Assembly (NCBI GenBank): GCA_024642005.1
Contig: JAHECA010000014.1
Span: forward strand, 1 to 64,000
From: Robiginitalea sp.
GTDB lineage: Bacteria > Bacteroidota > Bacteroidia > Flavobacteriales > Flavobacteriaceae
Direction: 5' to 3'
Length of the DNA: 64,000 nt
The notes below the pieces were generated by a model. It was not told the origin of the DNA, did no database searches, and worked only from the letters and a program-made list of their open reading frames with translations. Positions 8,853 to 17,931 of the stretch are shown here, piece after piece; within the stretch, counting starts at the first letter, position 1; the number at the start of each line of letters is the position of its first letter. Both the position numbers and the translations under genes were made by a program.

Positions 8853-9836
8853 CTACTCCTGAAAGACAACGGTCTTCAGGATTGCCTCCAGTTCAAACAT
8901 ATAATCGCGTTTGTTCGTGGCCGGCGCGAAGGTAAAGCCTTCCAGGACCATAATCCGGTTTCTGGCCCGATCGCGGATTATGTACGTCAGGAAGGGGCCG
9001 GCCATAGGGTAATTTACAACCTCCCAGATTCCCCGGACCTCGTAGGCCTCCCTGCCCCCTATCAAAGTATTGAAAACGGAAGGCGCAAAAGCCTTTTCGG
9101 TGCCCATATAGGTAATCTTGTCGGGCACATCAGGGCCCGGGATATAGCGCTGCCCAATGGAATCGCGCATCTTAATTATGCCTCCCACCAGGGTGGAGTC
9201 GTTGGAAAAACTGTCCCCGGGCATTTCATAGGCCACGATATTCATGCTGCCCTTCTGGATTTCCCGGTCGATCCACACAAAATTGTCTTCTTGCTTGCCC
9301 ACCTTATAGACCGACGGGAGGCGCAGGGCAATCCCGAATTTGTCTTGCAAGACGGTTTCCTTGCTCAACGAACGAAAGAACCGGTTCTGGGCCTCTGCAA
9401 TCTCCATGTGGCGGATAGAGTCCATGATTTGCTCGGCGTGGGTATCTATCGCTGCGATCAGGGCGGAGTCGGAGCTGCCTTTTATCACCCCCATCTTCTG
9501 AGGGGTGGCATAGGGGTCATTCTGTACCTGCGCTCCGGTAATGCTGTCTCTGGCAACATAAAGAACGGCCCTGCGGTGCCGGGTGGTGCCCGTAAACACC
9601 GAGGGAGGCATGTGTTCAAGGCTAAACCGGGGTTCGTCCCAGGTAAGACCGATTTGGGGGGCAGCAAAATGCTCCCTGATTTTGTCGCCCACAGCGCCTT
9701 TCCAAAGGTTATTATCCATTACCACCGCAATGGTATTAATAGCTCCTAGCGATTGGGGTTTGTATTTTTTCTTTGGGGCGTTTTCGCAAGCAGCCAATAC
9801 CAGAAAACTCAACATCAAAAATCGAAATACTCTCAT
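8853..9836 (-). CDS. DUF4837 family lipoprotein
   Basis: 327 residues. The N-terminus is a lipoprotein signal ending in LVLAACEN, so the protein is expected to be lipid-anchored in the envelope. The rest matches the Bacteroidetes DUF4837 family as I remember it, including an N-terminal VVMDNNLWKG segment and a C-terminal WEVVNYPMAGPF region. No enzymatic motif is visible and the function is unknown. It follows the MltD-like gene by 17 bp and probably belongs to the same operon. The converging terminator lies 26 bp beyond its stop. Confidence 0.85.
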   Translation of the reverse strand: MRVFRFLMLSFLVLAACENAPKKKYKPQSLGAINTIAVVMDNNLWKGAVGDKIREHFAAPQIGLTWDEPRFSLEHMPPSVFTGTTRHRRAVLYVARDSITGAQVQNDPYATPQKMGVIKGSSDSALIAAIDTHAEQIMDSIRHMEIAEAQNRFFRSLSKETVLQDKFGIALRLPSVYKVGKQEDNFVWIDREIQKGSMNIVAYEMPGDSFSNDSTLVGGIIKMRDSIGQRYIPGPDVPDKITYMGTEKAFAPSVFNTLIGGREAYEVRGIWEVVNYPMAGPFLTYIIRDRARNRIMVLEGFTFAPATNKRDYMFELEAILKTVVFQE

Positions 9837-9853
9837 GCGTTTCGGGCTTTATA

Positions 9854-11434
9854 TTAGGAAGAACAATTGCACAATTTCAACCGGGTGCCCGGCTGTAAAT
9901 TGTTGCCGCGAATACCGTTCCATTCCCGCAATTCTTCAACTGAAACTCCCGGATATTTTTTGGAAATGGTCCACAGCGAATCTCCTTTTTGCACCACGTG
10001 CTCCTTCGGGCCGCCTGATGAGGCAGTGGCCTGCTGACTGCTTCCCGGGGATGCCTCGGCAGCAGCGGTTACCGGGCGGCGCGGGAAAATGGTAAGGCGC
10101 TGCCCGACCCTGAGGTCGTTTGATTTTAACCCATTCCAATTTTTGATCTGAGATACGCCTACGCCATAACGCTGTGCGATTTTCCCGAGATAATCCCCGC
10201 TGCGCACCTTGTAGCGAACCCGGTCTTCTGCCTCAACCAACTGGGGCAGGGGCTTCTCTTGTTTGGCTATTTCTTCCTGTGCATAGGCGTAAATGGCCTC
10301 TTCGTTGGTTACAAAAGTGCCCAGAGCCCTTTTAGGCAAACGGAGGGCGTAGGGCTTGCCGCTTACTTTCGGGATGATGTCGAGCTTATAGGCCGGGTTG
10401 AGCATTTTGATCTCCTCATTCGGAACCCCGGTAAAGCGCGAGATCTGTTCGAAGGTAAGGGTAGACCGCACCCAAACGGTATCTGTTTCAAAATAAGGGC
10501 GTTCGACGCGGGCGGTTTTCAGGCCGTGCTCAGAGGCGTATTCGAAGATGTACATAACTGCCTGAAAAGCCGGGACATAACCGGCTGTTTCGCGCGGAAG
10601 GTTCGGGCGGATATTCCAGTAATTCTGATATCCCCCGGAACGGCGGATTGCCTTATTGACGTTGCCGGGACCCGAATTATAGGCCGCCAGGGCCAGATCC
10701 CAGTCGCCGAAGATGTCGTGGAGCTTCGACAGGTACTGGCAGGCCGCTTCGGTTGCCTGCACCGGATCGCTGCGCTCATCTACATAACTGCTCACATCAA
10801 GGTCGTAAAGTCGCCCGGTGCTGTACATAAACTGCCAGAGCCCCGTGGCGCCCACCCTCGATTTGGCCCGGGGGTTCAGGGCCGACTCAACGATTGCCAG
10901 GTACTTGATTTCGAGGGGCAGGTCGTATTTGTCGAGTGCCTCCTCAAACATGGGAAAGTAAAACTGGCTGGCCATGAGCATGCGCTCCATCAGCCCCCTT
11001 TTTTGGGTCAGGAAGCTTTTGATAACGCGTTCCAGGGACGGGTTGTAGCTAACGTTGAACGGGGTGCGTTCATTGAGCAGCGCCAACCGTTTCTTCAGGG
11101 TCTCGGTATCGAGGCCGGCCCAGGCGTCGGCTGCGCTGTCGGTTGCCGCCAGCTGTATTTCTTCAACCATTTCCGGGTAGCGATCTACCGCTTGCCGCAA
11201 TTCGCGCATCCACAGGCTGTCGTAATGGGCTGCCTGGGCGAGGTCGCCCAACCGGGTCGAATCTTCTTTCGAAAAGACCACCAGGGGGTCGTCTGGCAAC
11301 TGTGAGGCCGTTACATCGAGTCGTTCGAAGTCGGGGGTGTCTTCGTCTGTGGCCTGCCCGGGCACAGAGTCATAGACCTGGCTTCTGACGGTGCAAACCA
11401 GGAGCAAGGCAACTGTGAAAAGCAGCTTTTTCAT
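9854..11434 (-). CDS. MltD-like lytic transglycosylase with two LysM domains
   Basis: 526 residues from the ATG at 11434; a longer frame begins at a TTG at 11467 but would bury the signal peptide (MKKLLFTVALLLVC). The central SLT domain (about 150-290) contains the catalytic-glutamate motif IVESALNP and GATGLWQFM, and the downstream AAYNSGPGN typical of family 1 enzymes. Two LysM modules that bind peptidoglycan are at about 405-450 and 480-524. The enzyme would cleave glycan strands non-hydrolytically in the periplasm. It lies 109 bp after pgk and 17 bp before the DUF4837 gene. Confidence 0.93.
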   Translation of the reverse strand: MKKLLFTVALLLVCTVRSQVYDSVPGQATDEDTPDFERLDVTASQLPDDPLVVFSKEDSTRLGDLAQAAHYDSLWMRELRQAVDRYPEMVEEIQLAATDSAADAWAGLDTETLKKRLALLNERTPFNVSYNPSLERVIKSFLTQKRGLMERMLMASQFYFPMFEEALDKYDLPLEIKYLAIVESALNPRAKSRVGATGLWQFMYSTGRLYDLDVSSYVDERSDPVQATEAACQYLSKLHDIFGDWDLALAAYNSGPGNVNKAIRRSGGYQNYWNIRPNLPRETAGYVPAFQAVMYIFEYASEHGLKTARVERPYFETDTVWVRSTLTFEQISRFTGVPNEEIKMLNPAYKLDIIPKVSGKPYALRLPKRALGTFVTNEEAIYAYAQEEIAKQEKPLPQLVEAEDRVRYKVRSGDYLGKIAQRYGVGVSQIKNWNGLKSNDLRVGQRLTIFPRRPVTAAAEASPGSSQQATASSGGPKEHVVQKGDSLWTISKKYPGVSVEELREWNGIRGNNLQPGTRLKLCNCSS

Positions 11435-11543
11435 AGGAATTCTGACATGTTTGGTGCGGAAGGTCAACGAAAATCGTGTTTTTTTCTTTAAGAACGAAAT
11501 ATTTGCACATTAAGTGTTTACCTACCTCGCTGATTATGAGCCA

Positions 11544-12734
11544 TCAGGCATCCAAAATGGCCGCGATCCCTGGCAAAACCCGGCCTTCAAGGCTTTCCAG
11601 CATGGCTCCTCCGCCGGTAGATACATAACTGACCTTTTCCTCAAAGCCGAATTGTTTTACGGCTGCGACGGAATCGCCCCCGCCCACAAGGGAAAAGGCC
11701 CCTTTTGCGGTGGCCTCGGCCACGAAGTCGCCTACAGCAATGGTGCCTTTGGAAAAATTGGGCATTTCGAAAACCCCAACCGGGCCGTTCCACAAGATGG
11801 TTTTGGATTTCAGTATAACTTCCCTGAAGTTATTCAGGCTTTCAGGGCCTGCATCGAGCCCCTGCCAGCCGTCTTCTATAGCGTTTACCGGGAGTACCCG
11901 CGTTGCCGCTTCATTGTCGAACCGGTCTGCGGCGACTACATCTACGGGCAAATGCACCTGCACGCCCAGCGCTTTGGCCTTTTCCAGTATTTTGAGGGCC
12001 AAATCGGTTTGGTCGGGTTCACATATGGAGTCGCCTACGCTCCCGCCCAGGGCCTTTACAAATGTATAGGTCATTCCGCCCCCAATAATCAGGTGGTCTA
12101 TCTTGCCCAGAATGTTTTCGATAATCGGGATCTTGGAGGAAACCTTAGCCCCGCCCAAAATGGCGGTAACCGGTTTTTCGCCTGTTTTCATGACCGTATC
12201 GATGGCCTTGATCTCTTTGGCAAGCAGGTAGCCAAAGCATTTTTTGCCCGGGAAGAAGGAAGCCACAACGGTTGTGGAAGCGTGGGGCCTGTGTGCCGTG
12301 CCGAACGCGTCGTTTACATAAATATCGCCCCAGTGCGAGAGCTTTTCGGCAAAAGCCCGGTCGCCTGCTTCCTCTTCTGCGTAAAAGCGCAGGTTTTCAA
12401 GCAGGAGGATCTCCCCATTTTCGAGTTCGGATATGGCCTGCGCCACTTTTTCCCCAATGCAGTCGCCAACAAACTTTACCCGCACGCCGATAATTTCGGA
12501 GACGGTTTCCACAATGTGCGACAAAGACATATCGGGTTCGAACTTCCCTTTCGGTCTTCCGAAATGGCTCATTAACACCGCGCTGCCCCCGTCTTCCAGG
12601 ATCTTTATGATGGTGGGCCTGGCAGCCTCAATACGGTTGGTATCGGTAACCTCAAAACGCTCGTTGATGGGTACGTTGAAGTCTACCCGAATTAGCGCCT
12701 TCTGGTCTTTGAAGTTAAAATCGTCTATAGTCAT
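11544..12734 (-). CDS. pgk: Phosphoglycerate kinase
   Basis: 396 residues. It transfers phosphate from 1,3-bisphosphoglycerate to ADP in glycolysis, or the reverse in gluconeogenesis, in the cytosol. Visible signatures include RVDFNVP near residue 16, SHFGRPKG, GGAKVSSK, WNGPVGVFE and the C-terminal GGGDSVAAV. I chose the ATG at 12734: the open frame extends much further upstream, but that extension overlaps the start of holB and has no family similarity. A near-perfect Bacteroidetes promoter directs it, giving a leader of about 20 nt. It is divergent from holB. Confidence 0.97.
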   Translation of the reverse strand: MTIDDFNFKDQKALIRVDFNVPINERFEVTDTNRIEAARPTIIKILEDGGSAVLMSHFGRPKGKFEPDMSLSHIVETVSEIIGVRVKFVGDCIGEKVAQAISELENGEILLLENLRFYAEEEAGDRAFAEKLSHWGDIYVNDAFGTAHRPHASTTVVASFFPGKKCFGYLLAKEIKAIDTVMKTGEKPVTAILGGAKVSSKIPIIENILGKIDHLIIGGGMTYTFVKALGGSVGDSICEPDQTDLALKILEKAKALGVQVHLPVDVVAADRFDNEAATRVLPVNAIEDGWQGLDAGPESLNNFREVILKSKTILWNGPVGVFEMPNFSKGTIAVGDFVAEATAKGAFSLVGGGDSVAAVKQFGFEEKVSYVSTGGGAMLESLEGRVLPGIAAILDA

Positions 12735-12758
12735 CTTGAATACATTTATGGCCGGCCT

Positions 12759-12787
12759 CAAAAATAACCAATTATGCGGTGCGCAAA
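12759..12787 (-). promoter_or_regulatory. pgk promoter (TTTG-17-TATTTTTG)
   Basis: On the minus strand, -33 TTTG (12784-12787), a 17-bp spacer and -7 TATTTTTG (12759-12766) match the Bacteroidetes sigma-A consensus TTG-N17-23-TAnnTTTG. The expected start site is about 12753, some 20 nt before the pgk ATG. Confidence 0.8.
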
Positions 12788-12829
12788 GGGCGCGCAGACT
12801 AATTTTAAAGCCGTGGTGCCTAAAAACAG

Positions 12830-12837
12830 TATCTTTG
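12830..12837 (+). promoter_or_regulatory. -7 element abutting the holB start codon
   Basis: TATCTTTG matches TAnnTTTG exactly and is separated from the holB ATG (12841) by only 3 nt. No TTG is present 17-23 nt upstream, so the -33 element is weak. If it is used, transcription would start at or very near the ATG, giving a leaderless or near-leaderless mRNA. Confidence 0.45.
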
Positions 12838-12840
12838 AAT

Positions 12841-13992
12841 ATGCGGTTTTCAGACATCCTCGGATTGCCCCACATCAAGAGCCATTTGGTCTCAAGCGCC
12901 GATGCCGGCCGCATTCCCCACGCCCAACTCTTTGTAGGGCCCGAAGGGAGCGGCGCCCTCCCGACGGCCATCGCCTATGCGCGATACCTGCTATGTGGAA
13001 ATTCAGGGGGCGAAAACCAGGGAGGCGATGTGGCCTGCAATGCGAAATGTGAACACCTGGCCCATCCCGATCTTCATTTTGCCTTTCCGGTTGCTGCGTC
13101 TGAATCGGTCAAAAGCCATGCGGTGAGTGACCATTACCTGGCCCAATGGCGCATTTTCGTTCGCGAACAACCCTACGGAAACCTGTTTGACTGGTACCAG
13201 GCCATAGGCATAGAAAACAAACAGGGCCAGATTGGGGTAGACGAAGCTCACGACATTGTTAAAAAGCTGAGCCTCAAGTCTTTTGAGGGCGGATATAAGG
13301 TAATGATTATCTGGATGGCCGAACGGATGAACGCCTCGGCAGCCAATAAACTGCTCAAACTCATAGAAGAACCGCCCCAGCGTACCGTCCTGATCATGAT
13401 TGCCGAAGAGGAGGAGGGTTTGTTGCAGACGCTGCGGAGCCGCTGCCAGACCCTTCATTTCCCGCCCCTGCCAGAGGCGGTGGTGGCAGAGGGGCTGATG
13501 CTTAAGGGGTCGAGCAGGGAAGAAGCCCTGCAGATTGCCCATGAGGCCAATGGGAATTTCAACAGGGCCCTCGATTTATTGCTGCGAGATTCTGAAGATC
13601 TGGTTTTTGAAAAATGGTTCGTACAGTGGACGCGTACCGCCTTCAAGGCCAGGGGCAACAAGGGGGCCGTGCATGAACTCATTCTCTGGAGTGAGGAAAT
13701 CGCCAAAACAGGTCGCGAAACACAGAAGAAGTTTCTTTCCTATTGCCTTACCGTGGTCAGGCAGGCTTTATTGCTCAATTACCGCGCCGATTCGCTGGTT
13801 TACCTGAAGATGCACCTGCCCGATTTTCAGCTGGCCAAATTTGCGCCGTTCATTCACGAGAACAATATCGTCCCCATTGTCAGGGAACTCGAAGACGCAC
13901 TTTATCACGTGGAGCGAAACGGGAATTCAAAAATTATCTTTACAGACCTCTCCATTAAACTCACCCGCATGCTTCACATGAAGGCTGCCTAA
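12841..13992 (+). CDS. holB: DNA polymerase III subunit delta-prime (clamp loader)
   Basis: 383 residues starting MRFSDILGLPHIK; the frame is open far upstream, but only this ATG begins the family domain. Delta-prime is the rigid stator of the clamp loader that places the sliding clamp on primed DNA. The region that would be a P-loop reads GPEGSGALPTA and lacks the catalytic lysine, as expected for a non-hydrolysing delta-prime. Cysteines at CGN, ACNAKC and the HPDLHF motif mark the zinc module. The ASAANKLLKLIEEPP motif near residue 165 is the AAA+ sensor region. A DoxX gene follows after 8 bp. Confidence 0.92.
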   Translation: MRFSDILGLPHIKSHLVSSADAGRIPHAQLFVGPEGSGALPTAIAYARYLLCGNSGGENQGGDVACNAKCEHLAHPDLHFAFPVAASESVKSHAVSDHYLAQWRIFVREQPYGNLFDWYQAIGIENKQGQIGVDEAHDIVKKLSLKSFEGGYKVMIIWMAERMNASAANKLLKLIEEPPQRTVLIMIAEEEEGLLQTLRSRCQTLHFPPLPEAVVAEGLMLKGSSREEALQIAHEANGNFNRALDLLLRDSEDLVFEKWFVQWTRTAFKARGNKGAVHELILWSEEIAKTGRETQKKFLSYCLTVVRQALLLNYRADSLVYLKMHLPDFQLAKFAPFIHENNIVPIVRELEDALYHVERNGNSKIIFTDLSIKLTRMLHMKAA

Positions 13993-14000
13993 ACAATCCT

Positions 14001-14399
14001 ATGATGCAATTTCCCGAGCATGCTGCAGAACTATCCCTCCTGGCCTTTCTGGCCATTACCTTCCTGCAAAGCGGAGCCGATAAAATGCTGGACTGGAAGG
14101 GCAACCTCCAATGGCTTACCCCCCATTTTTCCAAAACCCCATTTAAAGGCATGGTCCCGGTTTTGCTGGCTGTGCTCTTGCTTACCGAGACCGCCGCGGG
14201 CATTTCTTGCCTGCTCGGAATGCTGGAGTTGCTATTCGGCGCTCCGGCCGGCATGGCCTTCCTGGGGGCTGTGCTGGGCAACCTTGCCCTCTTGATGCTC
14301 TTATTCGGACAGCGCATCGCCAAGGACTACGACGGCGCCCGAACTATAGCAATCTATTTCGTTCCGGCTGTTTTCCTGCTCTTTTTGCTCCAGCCCTAG
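14001..14399 (+). CDS. DoxX-like membrane protein
   Basis: 132 residues with four predicted membrane helices and a short polar link DKMLDWKGN after helix 1, the layout of DoxX/MauE-type proteins. Members are small integral membrane proteins linked to thiosulfate oxidation, redox or thiol stress, but most have no proven role. It lies 8 bp after holB and is probably translated from the same message. It converges on the Skp-like gene, with a GC-rich hairpin between the two stops. Confidence 0.75.
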   Translation: MMQFPEHAAELSLLAFLAITFLQSGADKMLDWKGNLQWLTPHFSKTPFKGMVPVLLAVLLLTETAAGISCLLGMLELLFGAPAGMAFLGAVLGNLALLMLLFGQRIAKDYDGARTIAIYFVPAVFLLFLLQP

Positions 14400-14401
14400 T
14401 G

Positions 14402-14432
14402 TCGGGCTCCCCTGGGCCCGATTACTTTTTGT
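14402..14432 (+). terminator. Possible terminator between doxX-like and skp-like genes
   Basis: Inverted repeat TCGGGC/GCCCGA (14402-14407 and 14416-14421), 8-nt loop, followed on the plus strand by TTACTTTTTG. The stem is short and the T-run is interrupted, so this is only a moderate call. Confidence 0.4.
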
Positions 14433-14937
14433 ACTCTTCGTTGAGCAATTTCAACACAGCCTCTGTAATGTCTTGGGCCTCGTCTCCGTAAAGGACGGTG
14501 CCGCCATCGCCCCCTGCCAGGATATAGTGATAGCCATTGGCTTTCCCGTATTCCTGAATCCGGGCTTTGACCTCCGTTATGAGTGAATCCATATCCCGTT
14601 GCCCCATTTGCTGCATAACTTGTTCCTCCTGTTGAAGCTGCTGGCCGATTACCTGCCCGCGCTGCTGCAAGGTCGTGTATTCCTCCTGGGCATTTTGTTG
14701 CGACATCCCCTGGGTGCGGGTTTGCAGCGCCTGGGCTTCCAGCTGAAAGACTTGAGAAATGCTGTCGCGTTTGCGCGAAAACATTTCTGCTTTTTGCTGG
14801 TAGTTTGCCTCCAGGTCCTTTTTGCGTTGATAGCCGTCCATGAGGTTGGCGTAATCTACATAGGCCATTTTATTTTGTTGGCAGCTTCCGAATACCAGAA
14901 GGGCGCCTACAGCCAGTAATTTTTTCATTGTTTTCAA
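14422..14937 (-). CDS. OmpH/Skp-family periplasmic chaperone-like lipoprotein
   Basis: 171 residues. The N-terminus is a signal with a lipobox-like LLVFGSCQQ, so it may be lipid-anchored, unlike classical soluble Skp. The body is a charged, glutamine-rich helical hairpin (about 40-125), typical of Skp/OmpH, which holds unfolded outer-membrane proteins. The C-terminus (YILAGGDGGTVLYGD) matches the small beta body of the family. Two in-frame ATGs (14937 and 14928) are possible; both keep the signal. A TATTTTTG box lies 16 nt upstream of the first ATG. Confidence 0.82.
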   Translation of the reverse strand: MKTMKKLLAVGALLVFGSCQQNKMAYVDYANLMDGYQRKKDLEANYQQKAEMFSRKRDSISQVFQLEAQALQTRTQGMSQQNAQEEYTTLQQRGQVIGQQLQQEEQVMQQMGQRDMDSLITEVKARIQEYGKANGYHYILAGGDGGTVLYGDEAQDITEAVLKLLNEEYKK

Positions 14938-14953
14938 TTTTTGAATTGCACGG

Positions 14954-14961
14954 CAAAAATA
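14954..14961 (-). promoter_or_regulatory. -7 element of the skp-like gene
   Basis: Minus-strand TATTTTTG, an exact TAnnTTTG match, 16 nt before the ATG at 14937. The -33 position reads TGT rather than TTG. The rest of 14938-15172 (235 bp) shows no gene. Confidence 0.5.
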
Positions 14962-15172
14962 GGAAAACCAGAGCCTCCTGACACATTGCGAAAAACAAAT
15001 CGAGCGCGCCTCGCTTAGTTATCGAGTATGCCTATGGTTCTTTTCGTTTATCATTGTTTTTGGCTATGTAGGCGAAGGCTTTAAAAGCCGTCGTTAGCGC
15101 CTTTTGAACGCAATTGCGGCCATGTGTTCGTCTGGCCCAAAAACGCGGCGCAGGAGGCCCGAAAAGGTCAAT

Positions 15173-16039
15173 TCAGGATTGTCCTGCTTTCTTTTTGAAG
15201 ATATAGATGCGCGAAGAGCTCTCGCCCGTAAACTTCGCGGATAGGTTGGAGCGGGAGGCAATCCAAAAAGCCCTGATGGGGGCCAGGGGGTTCTGCTTGT
15301 ATTTTTCAGATAGCCACGACACGTAATAAGCGTCTAACCATTGTGGTTTTTCGGCCTGCAGCTCAAAGCCGCAGTTGTCGAACAATTCGTTGAGCGACGC
15401 TCTACTAAAATGCCAAAGGTGTCGCGGGGTGTCGTAGGCGGCCCAATAGGGGCCATAAACCTGTGCGTCGTAGGAGCGGTAATTCGGGACCGCGACAATA
15501 AAGTGGCCCGAAGGCCTGAGCAAGCCATCGAGATCTTTTACGACCTGCTCAGGATCGGGCAGGTGTTCCAGCACGTGCCAAAGCGAAATGCAATCGTACG
15601 TGCCCTGTTGCAATTCATCCAATTTTGAACAGACCTGCACCCCTTTTTGTCGGGCCCTCTCACGGGCCGCTTCATTGGGCTCCACCCCTGCAGTTTCCCA
15701 GCCGGCATTCTTTGCAACCGCCAGAAAATCGCCCGTGCCCGCCCCGAAGTCGAGCACCTTACCCGGCGGGTTCTGTAGTTTTTTCAGGAGGCGAAGTTTC
15801 GACTTGAGGTTAAGCGATTTCAGGAATTGGTATAGCTTTTCGAACAGGGTTTTGCTGCCGTCCGTGTGCGACAGGTAGGCCTCAGACTGATAATAGCGGG
15901 CAGTATCTGCAGGGGCGGGTTGGGTTTGCAGCAGGCCTTCCACGCCCTTTTCCACCAAGGCGAACTCCTCTCCGGTAACCAGAAAATCGCGGGTAGTCAA
16001 ATACGGGGGTTTGGGGGTTTCCGGTCTTTTTTGCTTCAT
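15173..16039 (-). CDS. Class I SAM-dependent methyltransferase
   Basis: 288 residues. Motif I is VLDFGAGTGDF (about residues 95-105), followed by an acidic VEPNEAA, then CISLWHVLEHLPDP, which together define a Rossmann-fold methyltransferase of the type seen in small-molecule or polysaccharide methylation (UbiE/Methyltransf_23-like). The N-terminus includes YLTTRDFLVTGEEF, common in a Bacteroidetes subfamily whose substrate is not known to me. It is the last gene of the DUF4175-ybeY-mnmG run. The 21-bp gap to mnmG is almost wholly filled by a parS-like palindrome. Confidence 0.85.
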   Translation of the reverse strand: MKQKRPETPKPPYLTTRDFLVTGEEFALVEKGVEGLLQTQPAPADTARYYQSEAYLSHTDGSKTLFEKLYQFLKSLNLKSKLRLLKKLQNPPGKVLDFGAGTGDFLAVAKNAGWETAGVEPNEAARERARQKGVQVCSKLDELQQGTYDCISLWHVLEHLPDPEQVVKDLDGLLRPSGHFIVAVPNYRSYDAQVYGPYWAAYDTPRHLWHFSRASLNELFDNCGFELQAEKPQWLDAYYVSWLSEKYKQNPLAPIRAFWIASRSNLSAKFTGESSSRIYIFKKKAGQS

Positions 16040-16046
16040 GCCCTTG

Positions 16047-16060
16047 GTTCCACGTGGAAC
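16047..16060. promoter_or_regulatory. parS-like site 1 (downstream of mnmG)
   Basis: Perfect 14-bp palindrome GTTCCACGTGGAAC, the core of the ParB-binding consensus TGTTNCACGTGNAACA. Only the two outermost bases differ. It sits in the 21-bp gap between the mnmG stop and the methyltransferase ATG. The match is seen directly; ParB binding is inferred. Confidence 0.75.
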
Positions 16061-17929
16061 TTATCGCCCCAAATATACAAGCAAAACACTGATGTCGCTC
16101 GGAGAAACGCCACTTATCCTGGAGGCCTGCGAGATGTTTGCCGGCCTGATCTTTGACAATTTTTCGCGGGCTTCAAACGACAGAGAAGCCAGGTTGCCAT
16201 AATCGAGGTCCCCGGGGATTTTAACGCCTTCGAGCCGTTGCAGCTTTTCGGCGTTGCCTTTTTCCTTTTCAATATAACCGGAATACTTTACTTCGATTTC
16301 TGCCTGTTCCAAAACCTCGTCTTCGAACGCTTCTTTGGCAACATAAGTTTTCACCTCGTCTAATTGGAGCATGTGATCCATCGTGATTTTTGGCCTGGAA
16401 AACACCTTGAATAACTTGTCGCTTTGACGGACTTCCCGAGAACCCACAGCGGTCAAAATCGGATTTATTTCGTTGGGCTCAAAACTTGTCTTTTTAAAGA
16501 ACGCTATAAGGCGGCCTGACCGCTCCTTTTTACGCTCGACGCGCGACATGCGTTCAGCACTTGCCAGCCCCATTTGGAAACTTCTTTCGGTGAGGCGCAA
16601 ATCGGCGTTGTCCTGGCGCAACAGGGTTCTGTATTCGGCCCTCGAAGTAAACATCCTGTAGGGCTCTTCCGTGCCCTTGGTTATCAGGTCGTCTACCAAC
16701 ACGCCTATATACGCCTCATCTCTGCGCAGAACAAAAGGCTCCTTTTCCTGACACTTCAAATGGGCATTTATTCCGGCCATTAGCCCTTGCGAAGCCGCTT
16801 CTTCGTATCCGGTAGTTCCGTTGATCTGCCCGGCAAAAAAAAGATTCTTTACCAGCTTGGTTTCCAGGGAATCCTTGAGCTGTGTGGGCGGAAAGTAGTC
16901 ATACTCGATGGCGTAGCCCGGCCTGAAGAACTTCACCTTCTCAAATCCCTTAACAGAGCGAAGGGCTTTGTATTGCACATCTTCAGGCAGCGAAGTAGAG
17001 AACCCGTTTACATAAACTTCCACGGTATTCCAGCCCTCCGGTTCAACAAACAACTGGTGCTGCTCCTTGTCGGCAAAGCGATTGATCTTGTCTTCGATCG
17101 ACGGGCAATATCTGGGGCCTATGCTCTTAATGCTGCCGTTGAACATTGGCGAACGATCGAACCCCTCCCGCAACAAGTCGTGAACCTCAGGGCTAGTGTA
17201 TGTCATGTGACAATCGAGCTGCCGGTTGAGTTTGGGGGTGGGTAAATAGGAAAAGTGCCCGGGGCTTTGGTCTCCGGGTTGGGGTATCATTTTAGCATAA
17301 TCCAGGCTCCGGCCATCTACCCTTGGGGGGGTGCCTGTCTTCATCCTGCCGGCGTCAAACCCCATGTCGGTTAGTTGCTCTGTAATGCCTGTGGCGGCCC
17401 GTTCGCCAGCCCTGCCCCCTCCTATTTGCTTGGTGCCTATATGAATTAAACCGTTCAGAAAGGTGCCGTTGGTTAAAACAACTGTTTTGGCCCTTATGGC
17501 AATTCCCAGCGAGGTGCGCACCCCGGCTATGCGATCGCCTTCAAGCAAAATGCCAGATACCATCTCCTGGTAAAAATCAAGGCCGGGGATCTGTTCGAGC
17601 AACAACCGCCACTCTTCGGAAAACCGCATCCGGTCGTTCTGGGTACGCGGGCTCCACATGGCCGGCCCTTTTGACTTATTCAACATTTTAAATTGAATGG
17701 CCGATCGATCCGTAACTATACCACTTAGTCCGCCGAGGGCATCAATTTCTCTGACAATCTGCCCCTTGGCAATGCCCCCCATCGCCGGATTACACGACAT
17801 CTGCCCAATGGTTTGCAGGTTCATTGTAACCAGCAAGGTTTTTGATCCCATGTTTGCTGCAGCAGCCGCGGCCTCGCAACCCGCATGCCCGCCGCCTACC
17901 ACAATAACATCGTATTCTTCTGCAAACAT
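16061..17929 (-). CDS. mnmG: tRNA uridine-5-carboxymethylaminomethyl(34) synthesis enzyme MnmG (GidA)
   Basis: 622 residues. With MnmE it installs the cmnm5 group on U34 of several tRNAs. The FAD-binding motif is VGGGHAGCEAA near residue 12; GGIAKGQIVREID, NGTFLNGLIHIG, AGQINGTTGYEEAA and RAEYRTLLRQDNAD are strongly conserved GidA blocks. Length is typical for the full enzyme, including the C-terminal helical domain that docks tRNA/MnmE. It starts 2 bp after ybeY. GidA is often found near oriC in bacteria, which fits the parS-like sites on both sides. Confidence 0.98.
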   Translation of the reverse strand: MFAEEYDVIVVGGGHAGCEAAAAAANMGSKTLLVTMNLQTIGQMSCNPAMGGIAKGQIVREIDALGGLSGIVTDRSAIQFKMLNKSKGPAMWSPRTQNDRMRFSEEWRLLLEQIPGLDFYQEMVSGILLEGDRIAGVRTSLGIAIRAKTVVLTNGTFLNGLIHIGTKQIGGGRAGERAATGITEQLTDMGFDAGRMKTGTPPRVDGRSLDYAKMIPQPGDQSPGHFSYLPTPKLNRQLDCHMTYTSPEVHDLLREGFDRSPMFNGSIKSIGPRYCPSIEDKINRFADKEQHQLFVEPEGWNTVEVYVNGFSTSLPEDVQYKALRSVKGFEKVKFFRPGYAIEYDYFPPTQLKDSLETKLVKNLFFAGQINGTTGYEEAASQGLMAGINAHLKCQEKEPFVLRRDEAYIGVLVDDLITKGTEEPYRMFTSRAEYRTLLRQDNADLRLTERSFQMGLASAERMSRVERKKERSGRLIAFFKKTSFEPNEINPILTAVGSREVRQSDKLFKVFSRPKITMDHMLQLDEVKTYVAKEAFEDEVLEQAEIEVKYSGYIEKEKGNAEKLQRLEGVKIPGDLDYGNLASLSFEAREKLSKIRPANISQASRISGVSPSDISVLLVYLGR

Positions 17930-17931
17930 CG

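Noticed and set aside
10259..11305. 348-codon plus-strand ORF antisense to the MltD-like gene
   Set aside because: The opposite strand has a signal peptide, SLT and two LysM domains; this frame has nothing recognisable.
12433..12840. Upstream extension of the holB frame
   Set aside because: It is antisense to pgk and lacks family similarity; the delta-prime domain starts exactly at 12841.
12735..12971. Upstream extension of the pgk frame
   Set aside because: It overlaps the holB start, has no PGK similarity, and the pgk promoter lies inside it.
13900..13925. CACGTGGAG sequence as a parS half-site
   Set aside because: Only one side resembles the consensus; it is coding sequence of holB.
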